DNA of 64,000 nt, taken from NCBI GenBank assembly GCA_003290165.1, contig QNQO01008285.1, positions 62,001-126,000 on the forward strand. The letters are read 5' to 3'. Position 1 is the stretch's first letter; every line of letters starts with the position of its first letter. The notes below the pieces were generated by a model. That model was given only the letters and a program-made list of their open reading frames with translations, made no database searches and was not told the origin of the DNA. Below, piece after piece: positions 11,348 through 22,150 of this stretch. This stretch comes from Berberis thunbergii (lineage: Eukaryota; Streptophyta; Magnoliopsida; Ranunculales; Berberidaceae). The translations under genes and the position numbers were made by a program.

Positions 11348-11719
11348 TCACATACCATCCAAAATCTTAATAAACAAAAGTACAAGAATCAATAAAACTA
11401 TCACTAATATACTGTTAATTAGGTCATTTGTAAAAGCCAAAGGACCATTGACTTGGGTTTCATGAGCTTGATCACGACCATTATTTGGTTGGTCCACTAC
11501 ATCTTCAGTGTTTGTTCTTAACTCGTATGTTCTTGACTGGTGCTCTCTTCTCGCCTCGTGCTCCTTCCACATTTCATAATCTTCGTAGGCTTCTTCAATT
11601 GAATTGAAACCCTTGTAGACAACACCATTGTACCCGTTTACTTGTAGTGTACAACTTGGCCACGTAACATAAACACCAGGAACATGCCCACGATAAACAA
11701 CGTAAGCTTCGTACGTCAT
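11348..11719 (-). CDS. Viroplasmin/RNase H1-N-like domain protein with C-terminal membrane segment
   Basis: Uninterrupted 123-residue ORF. Residues about 4-50 (YVVYRGHVPGVYVTW, then VNGYNGVVYKGFNSIEEAY) match the small alpha/beta fold shared by caulimovirus viroplasmin and the N-terminal hybrid-binding domain of RNase H1, which grips RNA/DNA duplexes. A charged linker (about 50-90) follows, then a hydrophobic stretch (INSILVIVLLILVLLFIKIL) that looks like a tail anchor; no RNase H catalytic domain is present. The upstream strand reads TTTTTTGTCAACGCAGGA just before the ATG, a possible splice acceptor, so a leader exon may lie nearer the right inverted repeat. It sits opposite the transposase, in the position of mudrB in MuDR. 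Function unknown; domain call good, membrane role inferred. Confidence 0.7.
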   Translation of the reverse strand: MTYEAYVVYRGHVPGVYVTWPSCTLQVNGYNGVVYKGFNSIEEAYEDYEMWKEHEARREHQSRTYELRTNTEDVVDQPNNGRDQAHETQVNGPLAFTNDLINSILVIVLLILVLLFIKILDGM

Positions 11720-11724
11720 TCCTG

Positions 11725-13300
11725 CGTTGACAAAAAATTAATATCAAGACCTTTCACAGAATCAAGGTATGAATCCTACCCTTTTCTTATATACATTTTG
11801 ATGAAGTAATATCAACACTCAATTGACTGACTTGCTGAATTCCATCCCCACCCAAAGTTCAAGCAATTGCTGAAATAAGCTGAAAGTTGCTTGTGATTAA
11901 GATATGTTGCTTCCTTAAGAATAAGGCAAAAGGTCTAATCAATTAAGGAAAGCTTAATCACAAGCAACTGTCACTCTTATTAAGATATTAGAACTTTCAG
12001 CAATTCAATAATATCAATACACTTTGATAAAGTAATATCAATTCCATCCCCACCCAAAGTTCAAGCAAGCAACACTCATGAAGTAGTGTACACTCATGAG
12101 TAAATGGCATTTTATTTCTGATAACAAGAAGAAGAAATCACAAGCATCATCAAGTTTGAAAGATAATTGATGTCAAACAAACTAAATACTGTACACTCAA
12201 GCTTGTAGCCAACCAAATTTATGATTACAAACATTCTATTTACATAAATTTAGCCAATGAAATTGTAGCCAAAGCATGTTCAAGCACTCCACTTTGAAGA
12301 TTACATAAATGAGTTAGGCTAGTTACAATGTGACATACATATTAGTTTGTTTGAAGATTACATAAATGAGTTAACCCAAACATGTATTATAAATGTAATC
12401 AATGTAATCAGAAACTGAATTTGTCATCATAAATTTCTTTGGCTAAATGCATAAATTTCTTTGTCATCATAAATATCAATTCCATCCCCACCCAAAGTTC
12501 AAGCAAGCAACACTCATGAAGTAGTTAGTTAAACAATAAAAGTGAGTCGAATGAGTATCACGTTTGTGAGTAAATGGCATTTTATCCATACATTGCAACC
12601 AAATATTTCCCAAAAGTTACAATTTTCAAGTAATGAGAGTTAAAATTATGATATTGGGTAAGCTCAACATTCCAGACATCATGATTTTTCATATATAAAA
12701 GCAAGGATATGAGGAGATTCCCAACAAACTATACATTTAAGTTTCTCCTAAATGTGCAATAAAGTACGATGAAAGCCTAAGAAAAGCAATAAAAAAACTC
12801 TACAATAGGGAAAAATCAGAAGAAAACATAACACATTGCTAAATTCAGTTAGCTAAAACATAACACATTCAGTAACAAAAAAAAAATTAGTTAACTAAAT
12901 TTAGTAACAAAAAAATTTAGTTAGCTAAAACATAACACATTCAGTAACAAAAAAAAAAAAAAAAAAATTTCAAGTTAGCTAAAACATAACACATTCAGTA
13001 ACAAAAAAAAATTCAGTTAGCTAAATTCAGTAACAAAAAAAATTTCAGTTAGCTAAAACATAACACATTGCTAAATTCAGAAGAATAATAGGGAAAAATC
13101 TAGCTAGCTAAAACATAACAAAACGTGAAAAGAACTGATAATGAGGTACAAAACGTTAAAAAAAACTGATAAAGTAGAAGAAATTATACTGCCATATATG
13201 CAATACTCACTGATGTTCGTCGATGAAGCTAAGAAGAAAAGGCAAGCTAAGGGCATACAATACTCACTGATTCATACCTTGTAAACTCACTTCAGGGTGG
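11725..13300. repeat. MULE-A right subterminal region with direct repeats
   Basis: No gene. Direct repeats of TCAATTCCATCCCCACCCAA then AGTTCAAGCAAGCAACACTC occur at about 12029 and 12476, with a partial copy near 11838. A second motif, GCTAAAACATAACACATTCA then GTAACAAAAAAA, recurs about five times at 12838-13080. TTACATAAATGAGTTA occurs twice near 12302 and 12358. Probably leader or intron DNA of the antisense gene. Confidence 0.6.
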
Positions 13301-13309
13301 AGAGAATAG

Positions 13310-13735
13310 GCAGATTTCTTCGACTTCGCCGGAGTTAATGCTCCAGATTTCTTCGATTTGCTAGGAGTCAAGGGAGCTTTGCTAGGAGAGAAACAACTGA
13401 TTTTTCTCTATGAGATTTCTTCGATTTGCTAGGAGTCGAGGGAGCTTTGCTAGGTCTAAGGTTTGTGGGAGAGATTGAGAAAGGAGTCGAGGGAGCTTTG
13501 CTAGGGGTCGAGGGAGAAGAGAAAGAGTCTGATTTGGAGAGAACAATTCTGATAGGCCAATCGAGGGAGAAGAGAAAGAGTTTGCTTTGGAGCCAAAAAA
13601 TTGGGGATTTTTTCATTTACATCTAGGGTTTGCTTTGGAGCCTAAAAATTGAGGATTTTTTCACTTTTGAAGCCAAAAAACCTCACGTGCAAGCGAGTCG
13701 CTCCCTCCCTCGATACCTAGAAGAATTGAGATGAT
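13310..13735. repeat. MULE-A right inverted repeat
   Basis: Reverse-complement partner of 5650-5995. Repeated GATTTCTTCGATTTGCTAGG, GAGTCGAGGGAGCTTTGCTA, and TTTGGAGCC(A/T)AAAAATTG, ending CGCTCCCTCCCTCGATACCT, AGAAGAATTG. The arms are longer and more diverged than the left ones. Confidence 0.7.
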
Positions 13736-14540
13736 ACAACAAAGGAGAGGGTGCAACAAGGAACTTTTGTAGAATGGTTGCATTTGTGTTATATTATGAT
13801 AGTTAGAAAAGTATGCTGTCACTAGGGAACTCCTAGTATATGCCAAATTTTTTGGATAATCATTTTGTATGTGGAATAACTGATGAGTTGTAAAGAGATA
13901 TAATAGAATATAATGGATTTGGACTAATAGAGGTATCATACTTTAAAATCAATGATGAGTCGGAGGTAAAAGAACATGTTTATAGAGACTTAGTTCAAGT
14001 TTCATGGTATTTGTTATTATTGAAAGAGGAAGCCAATTGGGAATAGAGTTTAGGATCAAAGGTTCTAAGCATATAAGACTTCCGAAGTGTTGATAGAAAT
14101 CATTAAGAAATGAGAGAGGATGTTATTAATAAATTGCGAAAAAAGTCTCTCTCAACTATATATAGATGCATGCAAAAAATTATGGATTTTGATAATTCCT
14201 CTTGCATAGTGGATTAAGATAGGTCCAAAAAGTTAATTATAAGAATAACAAGAGTGAATAGTATAGGGTTGGGTAGCAAAAAACTATATGAGTATTTTCA
14301 CATAATGCAATGTCATGACAGTGAAATAGGTCTTGTAAAGGATTTGCAAAATGTAAGCGAAAAGTAGAAAAAAGAAATTTAATGACAAACACAACAGTTT
14401 TTACACAAGTTCCTTGCTTCATCTTCTCCATAAAAATTATAAATTAAAAAAAAAAAAAATTTAAAAATAAATCTTTGTTGTATAGTCTACATCTTTCAAC
14501 TTTTTTTTGTCATCTTACTTTGAATGTGTTTCTACAACTA
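13736..14540. other. Spacer, nothing recognised
   Basis: AT-rich, with no domain-bearing ORF on either strand and no terminal repeats noticed. Confidence 0.5.
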
Positions 14541-14599
14541 TTAGGGTGTGTTTGGTTGCACCCATTTTATGGGAATAAGAATTCTATTCCCACTTGAAA

Positions 14600-16900
14600 T
14601 AGCATTTTGGGTGTTTGTTTGAGAGTTTACTAGTGGTGAGGGATGCCAGCACGTGCCACATATTCCCACCAAGGTGGGAATCGGACGCCTCGGTTTACCA
14701 AGGAAAACTTTTGGCAATCCTAAAAACCCCTCGATTTAATCCTCCCTCGTTGCCTCGCCTCTTTCCACCTCTCCTCACATCAAATAAAGCAAGTTTTTGA
14801 AGCTCTCTCGTCATTGCAAAAAACCCCAGGTACGTCTCTCATCTTCTTCCCTCTCTATTTCTCGATCTCTACATGTTAACTACCATTGATCTCTCCACTG
14901 AACTCTCCACCGATCTCAGCTGGTGGTGTTGATCTCTACAAGTTGATTACTGGTGGTATTGATGGAGGAGTTGAGAATCGAAGAGGAGCATAAGAGACTC
15001 ACGAAGATCTCTTTCTCCTCGTCTCTGTGAAGGGCTGATCGAAGATCTCTTGATCTCCATCGCATCAGAGGCTTGATCTCACCTCTTATCTCTGTAATTC
15101 CCTCTCTTTCACAATCCTTGTTGCAGTCTCTGAATAAGATTAAGTTTTCATTGATAAACCCATTTACTTGGTTTACTTGACTGATGTAGGATTGGAATGG
15201 GTCTAGCTTTGCTTTTTGAAGGAGGGAATTCTTCTTCTTTGTTAGCTCATTTCAAGTGAGGTAAATTTTTGCTTGTGGAGTCATTCCAATATGCTTTATT
15301 GGCATTTAATCATGTTCATGAATCAAGGTTTCTTATGATGGTTTGGTTTTTTTGATCGAGTGAGTGATGAAAATAATTTGTTTGGTGAAATGTTGCAATG
15401 AACTAGTATGTTCGTATGGGTTGTTTCAGTGGGTTTGGGGTTTGATGAATTATGTCTTAGGACTCACTACTCAAATCATATAAGTAGGATTGGTGCTGAA
15501 TTTATTTTTGTTGATTTGTTGGTGAAATGCACCTATTGGGTGATGACCATGGTAACTGTTGCACATTTGTATGTTGATATCTCTCAATGGGGTTGCTTCG
15601 TTTGACTTCAAATTGAATATAGAAACAGAAACCAGAAATGGGGTTGCTTAGTTTTGTTTGAAATTTAAAAGTAGAGATGGAAACAAAAAATGGGGTATCT
15701 TGGTATGGCTTCAAGATGAAAATGGAGTTGCTATATTTTGGATTGAAATTTGAAAGTAGAGATGGAGATAAGAAATGGAATTTAGTTTTTCTTAAAAATG
15801 AAAGTGGTGATGTGGACAAGAAATGGGTTGGTTTGATTTGTTCACTAATCCCCTAACATTTCAAACACAAAAGGAATGTGTTGGGTATAGTTCTAATTAG
15901 AACCCAAAATTTTGAATCGTAGAAAAGTGACATGAACGAAAATTTGATTCTAATAATGTCCCTTCTACCTTCACACAAAAAATCAAACACCGCCAGTTCT
16001 CTCTACTCTCTCTTTTGTCATCCCTTCTCACCGTTGCTCTCTCTAACTGATTTCCCAATCTCCTTGCTGTTGTTTTGCTTTCAAAGCGTGCCTAGACTTC
16101 ACGAGAGAACCTCATTTGGTTTGAAGTCAATTAAACCAAAAGAGAAAGTCCAATATTTCTTTATCGATTGTGTTATTTGTGAGTCAACAAGCAAGCAGAT
16201 CAGACTAAAGTTATGTTTTCTTTCTCATGCATACAATCCTGGTTTGAGTGGATTCATTTCTGTTTTTTTTTTCAAAGTGAGTAATCTTTCATTTTATGCT
16301 CTTGTATCTACTTTATGCTCTTATCTCGCATAATAAAGTGGTTTTTCTTTCTCTTTCATAAAGTGGATTCATTTTATGCTCTTATCTCTGTAATTCCCTC
16401 GTTTCATTACATGCTTGGTAATATGTGGAAGAGATGGACTGAAAGAATATTTCTTGTTAGGTGCTGATGAGCAGGAGACTGATCATAACTAGGTTCAGCT
16501 TTGAGATTTTGTGGTCAAATTTTTACTTGTGGCTAGTACTAGCTATGGCAATCATGTGTGATGTATGTCTTTAAGAATGTGACCATCAGTAGGTTTAGTT
16601 GTGAAGCAAGCTGGTGGATTACTAGTTCAGAACCTATTTACTTTATATTATTTTGAAGCATTATGTGTTTTTATACATCCTAAACCTCATTAATTTAGAA
16701 CTAGTCCATGATACATCAGAGTGCTAACATTATGTTTTTTTATACAAAGTCTATGTGTATGGGTTGAACCTATTTACCTTTCTTAGTTTTGTGACTTATG
16801 TTCATTTGGTAATTGATATCTATTAGTATATGCTTCTCTTGCTTTTGATAATTGATAAGTTATTTTTGTAGGTAGGCATCCAAATTACAATGTAGTGATT
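14600..16900 (+). other. Leader and intron of the Harbinger ORF1
   Basis: A pyrimidine-rich stretch with a likely donor (CCCCAG|GTACGTCTC at about 14829) and a likely acceptor (TTTTTGTAG at 16864-16872) suggests a 5' leader exon and a ~2-kb intron. A C/T-rich patch at 15960-16080 (133-aa ORF) has no recognised domain. Confidence 0.4.
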
Positions 16901-16902
16901 CA

Positions 16903-17681
16903 ATGGATTTGATTTTGATTAGAACATTGGTGGATGAGAGTAATACCGGAGGAAAAAAAGCAGATAATGGGTGGAAGTCAAGCGCACTAGAACGCGTGGT
17001 GGAAGAAATTAAGAAATCTCACAATATGGTAATTACCCACGATCATGTCCGGTCGAGGCTGAAGACCTTCAAGAAGCAATATTTGGTAGTCCGAGAAGTT
17101 CACAAGCAAAGTGGGTTTGGATTCGACTATAGTAGCAGACTCATCACTGTGGACAATGAAGTGTGGGAAGACTATGTTGCGGTAAGCTTTCTTAAGCATG
17201 GTTCAATATGGTTTGGTAGGACCTCATGCGAGTTATTTTTCAATGTCATTGAGAATGCTAGTTAGAATTTATTGAGAATGTTAGTTTTCTAATCTTTATT
17301 GAAAACTTTTCTCCAACTATTTTTATTTTGTTGATTGTTCTAATCTTTTTGTTAAATTAGATTGTTTTCTCAATTATATTTCTTAACATTGTTTAGGCAC
17401 ACAAGGAAGCAAAAAAAGTTCGTGGAAAAATCTTTCCATACTATGGCAACCTTGCAATCATCATAGGAAATGATCAAGCAACTGGCAATCGCTGAATATC
17501 AAGTCGTGATGATGACAATGTACCCATGGTTGAAGCAAGTGAAAGTGTCCATATAGACACTGGAGACAGGGAAGATGTTGCCTCGGGTTCTACTGCATCG
17601 TCTCGCAAACGCAAGCGAACGTGTGACACTGTATTGAACGTTGATTTCTCATTGAAAGATTTAAGTAGACGTCGAGTTTAA
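16903..17681 (+). pseudogene. Harbinger ORF1: Myb/SANT-like DNA-binding protein, one stop
   Basis: Two exons, 16903-17181 and 17397-17681, joined across GTAAGC / TTTAG splice signals. The protein matches the plant Myb/SANT-like family (Myb_DNA-bind_3): ALERVVEEIKKSHNMVITHD, RSRLKTFKKQY, SGFGFDYSSRLITVDNEVWE, FPYYGNLAIIIGNDQATG, then a basic RKRKR stretch near the C-terminus that could be a nuclear signal. In PIF/Harbinger elements this protein partners the transposase and brings it to the ends. A TGA at 17493-17495 interrupts exon 2; the frame stays open again to TAA at 17679-17681. The first ATG is a best guess, since the domain's opening Trp is not visible upstream. Confidence 0.8.
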
Positions 17682-17879
17682 AATTATGCTGTAAGGATGT
17701 TTTGCAGGAAGCAAAATCAAAACCATATTCTAGTTTATATATAAAAGTAGAAGTGTGGGATCTTCAAAAAGAAAAAAAAATATTTAAAAAATTCCCATGA
17801 TTAGTTTTGGGCAACTAAACACTCACAATAGGAATTGGAATCCAATTCCCATGGACAACCAAACATGAAAGTTGGTCAA

Positions 17880-18246
17880 GTCCATGGCATGGGATGCCAT
17901 GACATGAGATGTCATAGAATGGGATTCCAATTCCCACCTTAAGATTCCATGGGAATCTATGAGGGGACCACTACATTTTAGGCTAAATTGATTTATCACT
18001 CCACATTTACCATTTGACCACCATTTGATTTTGTGATCAATGGTGGGAATGGAAGTCCCATAAACATGGGAATCTCACTCCTTGCCCCCCCAAGGCATGT
18101 GATTCTCATGTTCATGGGACTTTCATTCCCACCATTGATCACAAAACCAAATGGTGGATGTGGAGTGATATATTAATTTAGCCTAAAATGTAGTGGTCCC
18201 CTCATGGATTCTCATGGCATAGGATTCCATGCAACCAAACACACCC
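17880..18246. repeat. Foldback MITE-like palindrome at the Harbinger right end
   Basis: Two arms pair around 18085: ATGAGGGGACCACTACATTT, TAGGCTAAATTGATTTATCA and TTTGTGATCAATGGTGGGAA on the left, with their complements on the right (CCACCATTGATCACAAAA, TTTAGCCTAAAATGTAGTGG, TCCCCTCAT). The 56236-56553 element has the same layout and motifs. Only the right arm keeps the terminal CCAAACACACCC. Confidence 0.75.
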
Positions 18247-18249
18247 TTA

Positions 18250-19595
18250 GTGTCATAGTTTGCTTATGTGATGTGTTGCGACATGAAACTCCTTTGAACA
18301 AAACTCCTTCACTATCAGCATACTCATGTTTTCTCTTCTTAACAACAAATTCAGGTCTAAAACCTCCCTGAAAACTAGAACAAAATAGTCTAAAGTTGAA
18401 TAAACCAAACCTTTGTTCCCTCAAAGTCATTTACGTTCCTCCTATTTAGTGTATGATCCTAGATGTCATGTACAAAAATATTATCCAACATTTTGAAAAC
18501 ACTTAATTTTGTATGCGATTGTAAAACAAAACAATAGGAAAATAAGGATCAATCATCAAATAATTAAAAGACCCTTAAACTAAACTAAAGGTTGAAGTGA
18601 GATCAAATTGATTACTTGATTTGGAGGTTCATGAACCTTGGGATCCCAACAATGATTTTCGTTGTCGTATTTTCTGCTTAATCTCATATTCATGAAGCAC
18701 CCCGAATCTCCACTCCCCTTCAATAACTTTCACATCCATCAAAAATCCCTTATCTATTGTGGGATTAGTAGCTCATTTACCGGCGGATAATATTTTATAG
18801 TTGGTCAGACATCTTCTTCAAAACCTAAAATCGACCATTTTATACCAACTTTGCCTGTATTAAGTGACCAAACAATATTATATAAAGTAATAATATGTGG
18901 AGATTATTATTACGTTGCTGCCCACTACACCGCCGCTCTCGCCAACCATTCTTGGATTTTTCTTTCTTTCTTTATCTCCTCATCTCTTTTCTTTCCCTTT
19001 TTTGATTTCGCAGCTAAACCTTAATCTCGCATGAATTGCAATTTCGACAGTGTAGAATTATTTATTTATTTATTATTATTTTTTAAGTTCATTGTTTTCG
19101 TTAACATTTTCACTTTCATTTGTTCTCTTCGTTTTGGTTTGTTTGTGTTTAATCTTCATGATCTCTTTTTTCATCTCTAAGTCACTCTTAAATTTTTTGA
19201 TTTTCAAAGCCCTAACCTCAAAGATTTTAAAATTGAGAAAACTGATGTTTAGGGAATGAGAGAAAAATGCAGAGGGAGGTCGAACCAACTGTGATTGAGG
19301 TTGAAAGAGTCGGAAAAAAGTGTTGTTAGTTAAGACACATTTGACAACATCTCCCTGATCTCGCTCGAGTGTGATTCCATCCGTCACACCTCTACCAACT
19401 CAGCTGGTACACTTTTAGCAATGATATTTGAAATTGGAATTGGTCAATATAGTCATCTAATTTATAAGTGCAATTCAACATGTGCTTGGTTGTATGTTTG
19501 TGACATTTGAAATCTCAAAATTACTTTCCAAATTCCTTCATCAATTAACTTGCCCATCTTCATTCAACAAATTCCAACAACGCCTTTCCCACCCC
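18250..19595. other. Spacer, no gene recognised
   Basis: AT-rich. A 103-aa minus-strand ORF (19076-19387), lysine-rich at its end, shows no domain I recognise. Nothing else stands out. Confidence 0.45.
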
Positions 19596-19597
19596 AT

Positions 19598-19975
19598 TAG
19601 CTAAATTACGACAATGCCACTCTCTCAACAACTTACTACACTGCCCTTACCCATTCTCAAGATTTTAAACTTACTCCTCCCAATTCACCAAAATCCCAAG
19701 AACGTGCTCCCATCCCCCTATTTGCTCAATTACGAAAATGCTTCTCCCTCGACAAATTATGTTACTGCCCTTGCACATTCGCAAAATTTTAAACTTATCC
19801 CATTCACCAAATCTCGAAAATGCCCTCCCAATTCTCTAAATTATGAAAATGCTCATCTCTTGACAAATTATGAAATTGACCCTACCTATTCGCAAAATTT
19901 CAAAATTTCCCCTCCCCTATTCAACAAATACCGAAAATGTCTCTTCCATTTTCATTTGCCAAATTACTAAATGTC
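19598..19975. repeat. Degenerate tandem repeat, period about 115-125 bp
   Basis: Three imperfect units, each with AATTACGAAAATGC, a CTCGACAAATTATG-like word, ACTGCCCTT..CACATTCGCA and AAATTTTAAACTTA. The 118-aa open frame over it is a repeat artefact. Confidence 0.6.
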
Positions 19976-20168
19976 TTTTTTCAAGACTTTAGTTTTTCAA
20001 GAATGTCTCAATTTTTTTTTTCTTATAAGACTAGGTCAACTTAATCTTACATATGAACACAAAGATCTAATAGTGACTTATTTTAGGAGTGCCAAATGCA
20101 CGACCTAAAAGACCAATATGTCATGTACTCATGCCAACGGGTGGCTGGTACACTAGTATGCGAACCCG

Positions 20169-20361
20169 TCTAATTGTCGAGGAAAACAGCGAGGGACCCC
20201 ACAGGGGGAGGGGGAGTCGTCCATCTCTCCGAAATGCGCATTTGACTTTTCAACGCATGCATCTCAAAAGTTGAAAATGCACATCCCGAGAAAAATGAAC
20301 GACTCCCCCTCTCCTGTGGAGTCCCTCGTTGTTTTCCTCGCCATTTCCCTCGACAATTAGA
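20169..20361. repeat. Foldback element, same family as 5145-5285
   Basis: TCTAATTGTCGAGGAAAACA pairs with the closing TTTTCCTCGCC...CGACAATTAGA, and CAGGGGGAGGGGGAGTCGT pairs with ACGACTCCCCCTCTCCTG. It ends only about 70 bases before the glycosylase start codon, so it lies in that gene's promoter. Confidence 0.75.
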
Positions 20362-20430
20362 TTTTTTCCTAGAATGCTATAAGAGTAACTTGGAACGCAA
20401 GTTTCCTCAACTTCATGACAATCACATCAA

Positions 20431-21300
20431 ATGGCGTCCCACTCCCAAACCCATGACTCCACCACGGCCGTCACCCTCCCCACCCCATCACCTCCACCAC
20501 CCTCTCCTCCTCACCTCCACCGCTACCCAACCTCCTGCAAACTCCCATTCCGCCCCAGAAAAATCAGAAAACTCTCCTCTACCACCCCACCACCCCCAAA
20601 ACCCACCACCACCATCATTCATCTCCCAAGGAACCTATCATATGAAGGCGAAATCGACTTAGCACTGGCCCACCTGAAGTCCACAGACCCACTCCTGGCC
20701 CCACTAATCGATCACCACCTCCCCCCAACCTTCAACTCCTTCCACCCACCATTCCTATCCCTCGCCAAAAGCATCCTATACCAACAACTTGCCACCAAGG
20801 CAGCCACATCAATCTACAACAAATTCACCACCCTCTGCGGTGGCGCCACCGCTGTCACCCCTTCAACCCTCCTCTCATTCACCCCACACCAGCTTCGCCA
20901 AGTCGGGGTCTCAGCCCGAAAAGCAAGCTACCTCCATGACCTCGCAAACAAGTACCAAACTGGGATTCTTTCCGATTCTTCCATTTTGAAGATGGATGAT
21001 AACTCCCTCTTCACAATGCTCACTATGGTCAAGGGCATTGGCCCTTGGTCTGTGCACATGTTCTTGATCTTTTCCCTGCGGCGGCCAGATGTGTTACCCG
21101 TTGGTGATCTCGGTGTTCGCAAGGGGGTGCAGCTCCTCTATGGGCTTAAAGAATTGCCAAAGCCTTCGCAGATGGAGCAGCTCTGTGAGAAGTGGCGACC
21201 TTATCGTTCGGTTGGGTCGTGGTACATGTGGAGGATGGCGGAAGCTAAGGGGGAGGGAGGAGCAGTCGTGGTTATTCCTACTCGAGAACAGGAGGCATAA
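20431..21300 (+). CDS. AlkA-type HhH-GPD DNA glycosylase (3-methyladenine glycosylase-like)
   Basis: Intact intronless 289-residue protein. This family removes alkylated bases in base excision repair, acting in the nucleus or organelles. The first about 60 residues are Pro/Ser/Thr-rich with a basic patch (PRKIRK), a poorly conserved tail that may hold a targeting signal. The catalytic fold follows: FLSLAKSILYQQLATKAAT (about 108-126), the helix-hairpin-helix VKGIGPW (K201-W206) and the catalytic Asp in VGDLGVRKG (D226), 22 residues after the GIG, the same spacing as in E. coli AlkA. The C-terminal SWYMWR is typical of plant members. The start was chosen for its ATGGC context and full match to the family frame; an overlapping upstream ORF at 20390 is in another frame. 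A decayed duplicate lies at 24057-24420. Confidence 0.9.
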   Translation: MASHSQTHDSTTAVTLPTPSPPPPSPPHLHRYPTSCKLPFRPRKIRKLSSTTPPPPKPTTTIIHLPRNLSYEGEIDLALAHLKSTDPLLAPLIDHHLPPTFNSFHPPFLSLAKSILYQQLATKAATSIYNKFTTLCGGATAVTPSTLLSFTPHQLRQVGVSARKASYLHDLANKYQTGILSDSSILKMDDNSLFTMLTMVKGIGPWSVHMFLIFSLRRPDVLPVGDLGVRKGVQLLYGLKELPKPSQMEQLCEKWRPYRSVGSWYMWRMAEAKGEGGAVVVIPTREQEA

Positions 21301-21725
21301 TTGCATTACGAATGATTGATTCTGTTAGTAGCGGCATTGTGGAGAAATGCTTTGTAAGTCTTTTGATAGAAAGCCCTTATGACTGCTTTTTGTTGTTACA
21401 TCATAGTAGTTGTTGGTTGCAATTAGATGCTTTGACCATGCCTAAATTGAAATAGTTTGTCATCTTGTAGAAACTTTTTAACTAATGTTGTCAGTCATGA
21501 ATGTAAGAAGAGTTATAAAATCGACTGATTTTGGTAATGAACCTTCTTAATTGTCAGTCTAAGTAATGTTTTCCTGTTGCTTTATAGTATTATTGTTCCT
21601 TTCATGAAATTGTACTACTCTATTGTATTGTCATTTGGGTGTCTCAGCTTTTTCATTCAAACTGATATATAGAAATCCTTTATGGGAGTAGCCTTGATAA
21701 CTTGAAATGTCAATATTTGATGTCT
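21301..21725 (+). other. Glycosylase 3' flank, shared with the duplicate
   Basis: Non-coding. Words such as AGTCATGAATGTAA, TTGGTAATG and TTTTCCTGTTGCT recur in the same order at 24660-24750, showing that the duplication extends past the coding region. Confidence 0.55.
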
Positions 21726-21729
21726 AAAA

Positions 21730-22150
21730 GTACGAGGTTTGGGCTGTCACGGTGCTCATTATAAACAGAAATGGCTTCCTTAAGCTCACAATTCAGCATA
21801 ATGTGCTCTAATGACTCCCCACAGATAACACAATGGTTTGGAAGGATCAAATCCATGTCTCATGATAGTGTTTAAGTGTTAAAACTCTACCATGTAGAAC
21901 AGTTCAAAGAAAGAAATATGCTGTTCGGGGAACTTCTCTCATCAATATAATTTTGTGAAATTGGTGGACACTGGTTATTGTTGTTGTGAGCAGGTGAGGT
22001 CCAATAGAATCATAGTAATCTTTAACAGTGAATTTGCTGTCCTTCCCTCCCCACAACCACTTGTTTTGATCATCATCCAACTGAACATTGTCAGTGATAT
22101 TGGGGAGCTCCATCTCCCAGTCAAAAGATTCATGGATTAAACATCCTAAA
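21730..22150 (-). pseudogene. LINE fragment (zinc-finger region after the RT)
   Basis: The minus strand reads KWLWGGKDSKFTVKDYYDSI and, in a nearby frame, CVICGESLEHIMLNC. Both are typical of the zf-RVT region between reverse transcriptase and RNase H of plant L1-type LINEs. Frameshifts separate the pieces; neither RT nor tail is present. Confidence 0.7.

Larger units (their letters stand above)
5650..13735 (+). mobile_element. MULE-A: FAR1-type Mutator-like element, about 8.1 kb
   Basis: Long imperfect inverted repeats bound this region. The left edge reads AATTCTTCTAnnTATCnAGG and GAGGGAGCGA at about 5656-5685; the reverse complement of 13700-13733 gives the same string. Homology continues inward over 350-400 bp through repeated CTCTCCCCATCGAAGCAAAG-like units and GAATCGAAGAAATC. 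Between them lie a FAR1/MULE transposase gene on +, a methionine aminopeptidase exon on +, and a viroplasmin-like ORF on -. No convincing 9-bp target duplication was found, so the outer bases are approximate (plus or minus 20). The transposase carries frameshifts and stops, so the copy is not autonomous. Confidence 0.75.
14544..18246 (+). mobile_element. PIF/Harbinger-type element lacking its transposase, 3.7 kb
   Basis: The left end GGGTGTGTTTGGTTGCA (14544) and right end TGCAACCAAACACACCC (to 18246) are exact inverted repeats, flanked by TTA at 14541-14543 and 18247-18249, the 3-bp target duplication typical of PIF/Harbinger. Inside is one gene remnant with a Myb/SANT-like domain, the usual accessory ORF1. 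No DDE transposase ORF was found, so this is a deletion derivative. A second GTTTGGTTG-type inverted end near 17808-17870 raises the alternative that the original element ended there and a MITE (17880-18246) landed in or beside it. Confidence 0.75.

Noticed and set aside
5650..13745. Target-site duplication for MULE-A (ATGAT... at 5638 and 13732)
   Set aside because: Only 6 of 9 positions agree; not enough to fix the borders.
15932..16333. 133-aa ORF
   Set aside because: C/T-rich stretch within the presumed ORF1 intron; no domain, no coding-like composition.
19614..19970. 118-aa ORF with repeated NYENA / SQNFK words
   Set aside because: It is the translation of a degenerate 115-125-bp tandem repeat, not a protein gene.
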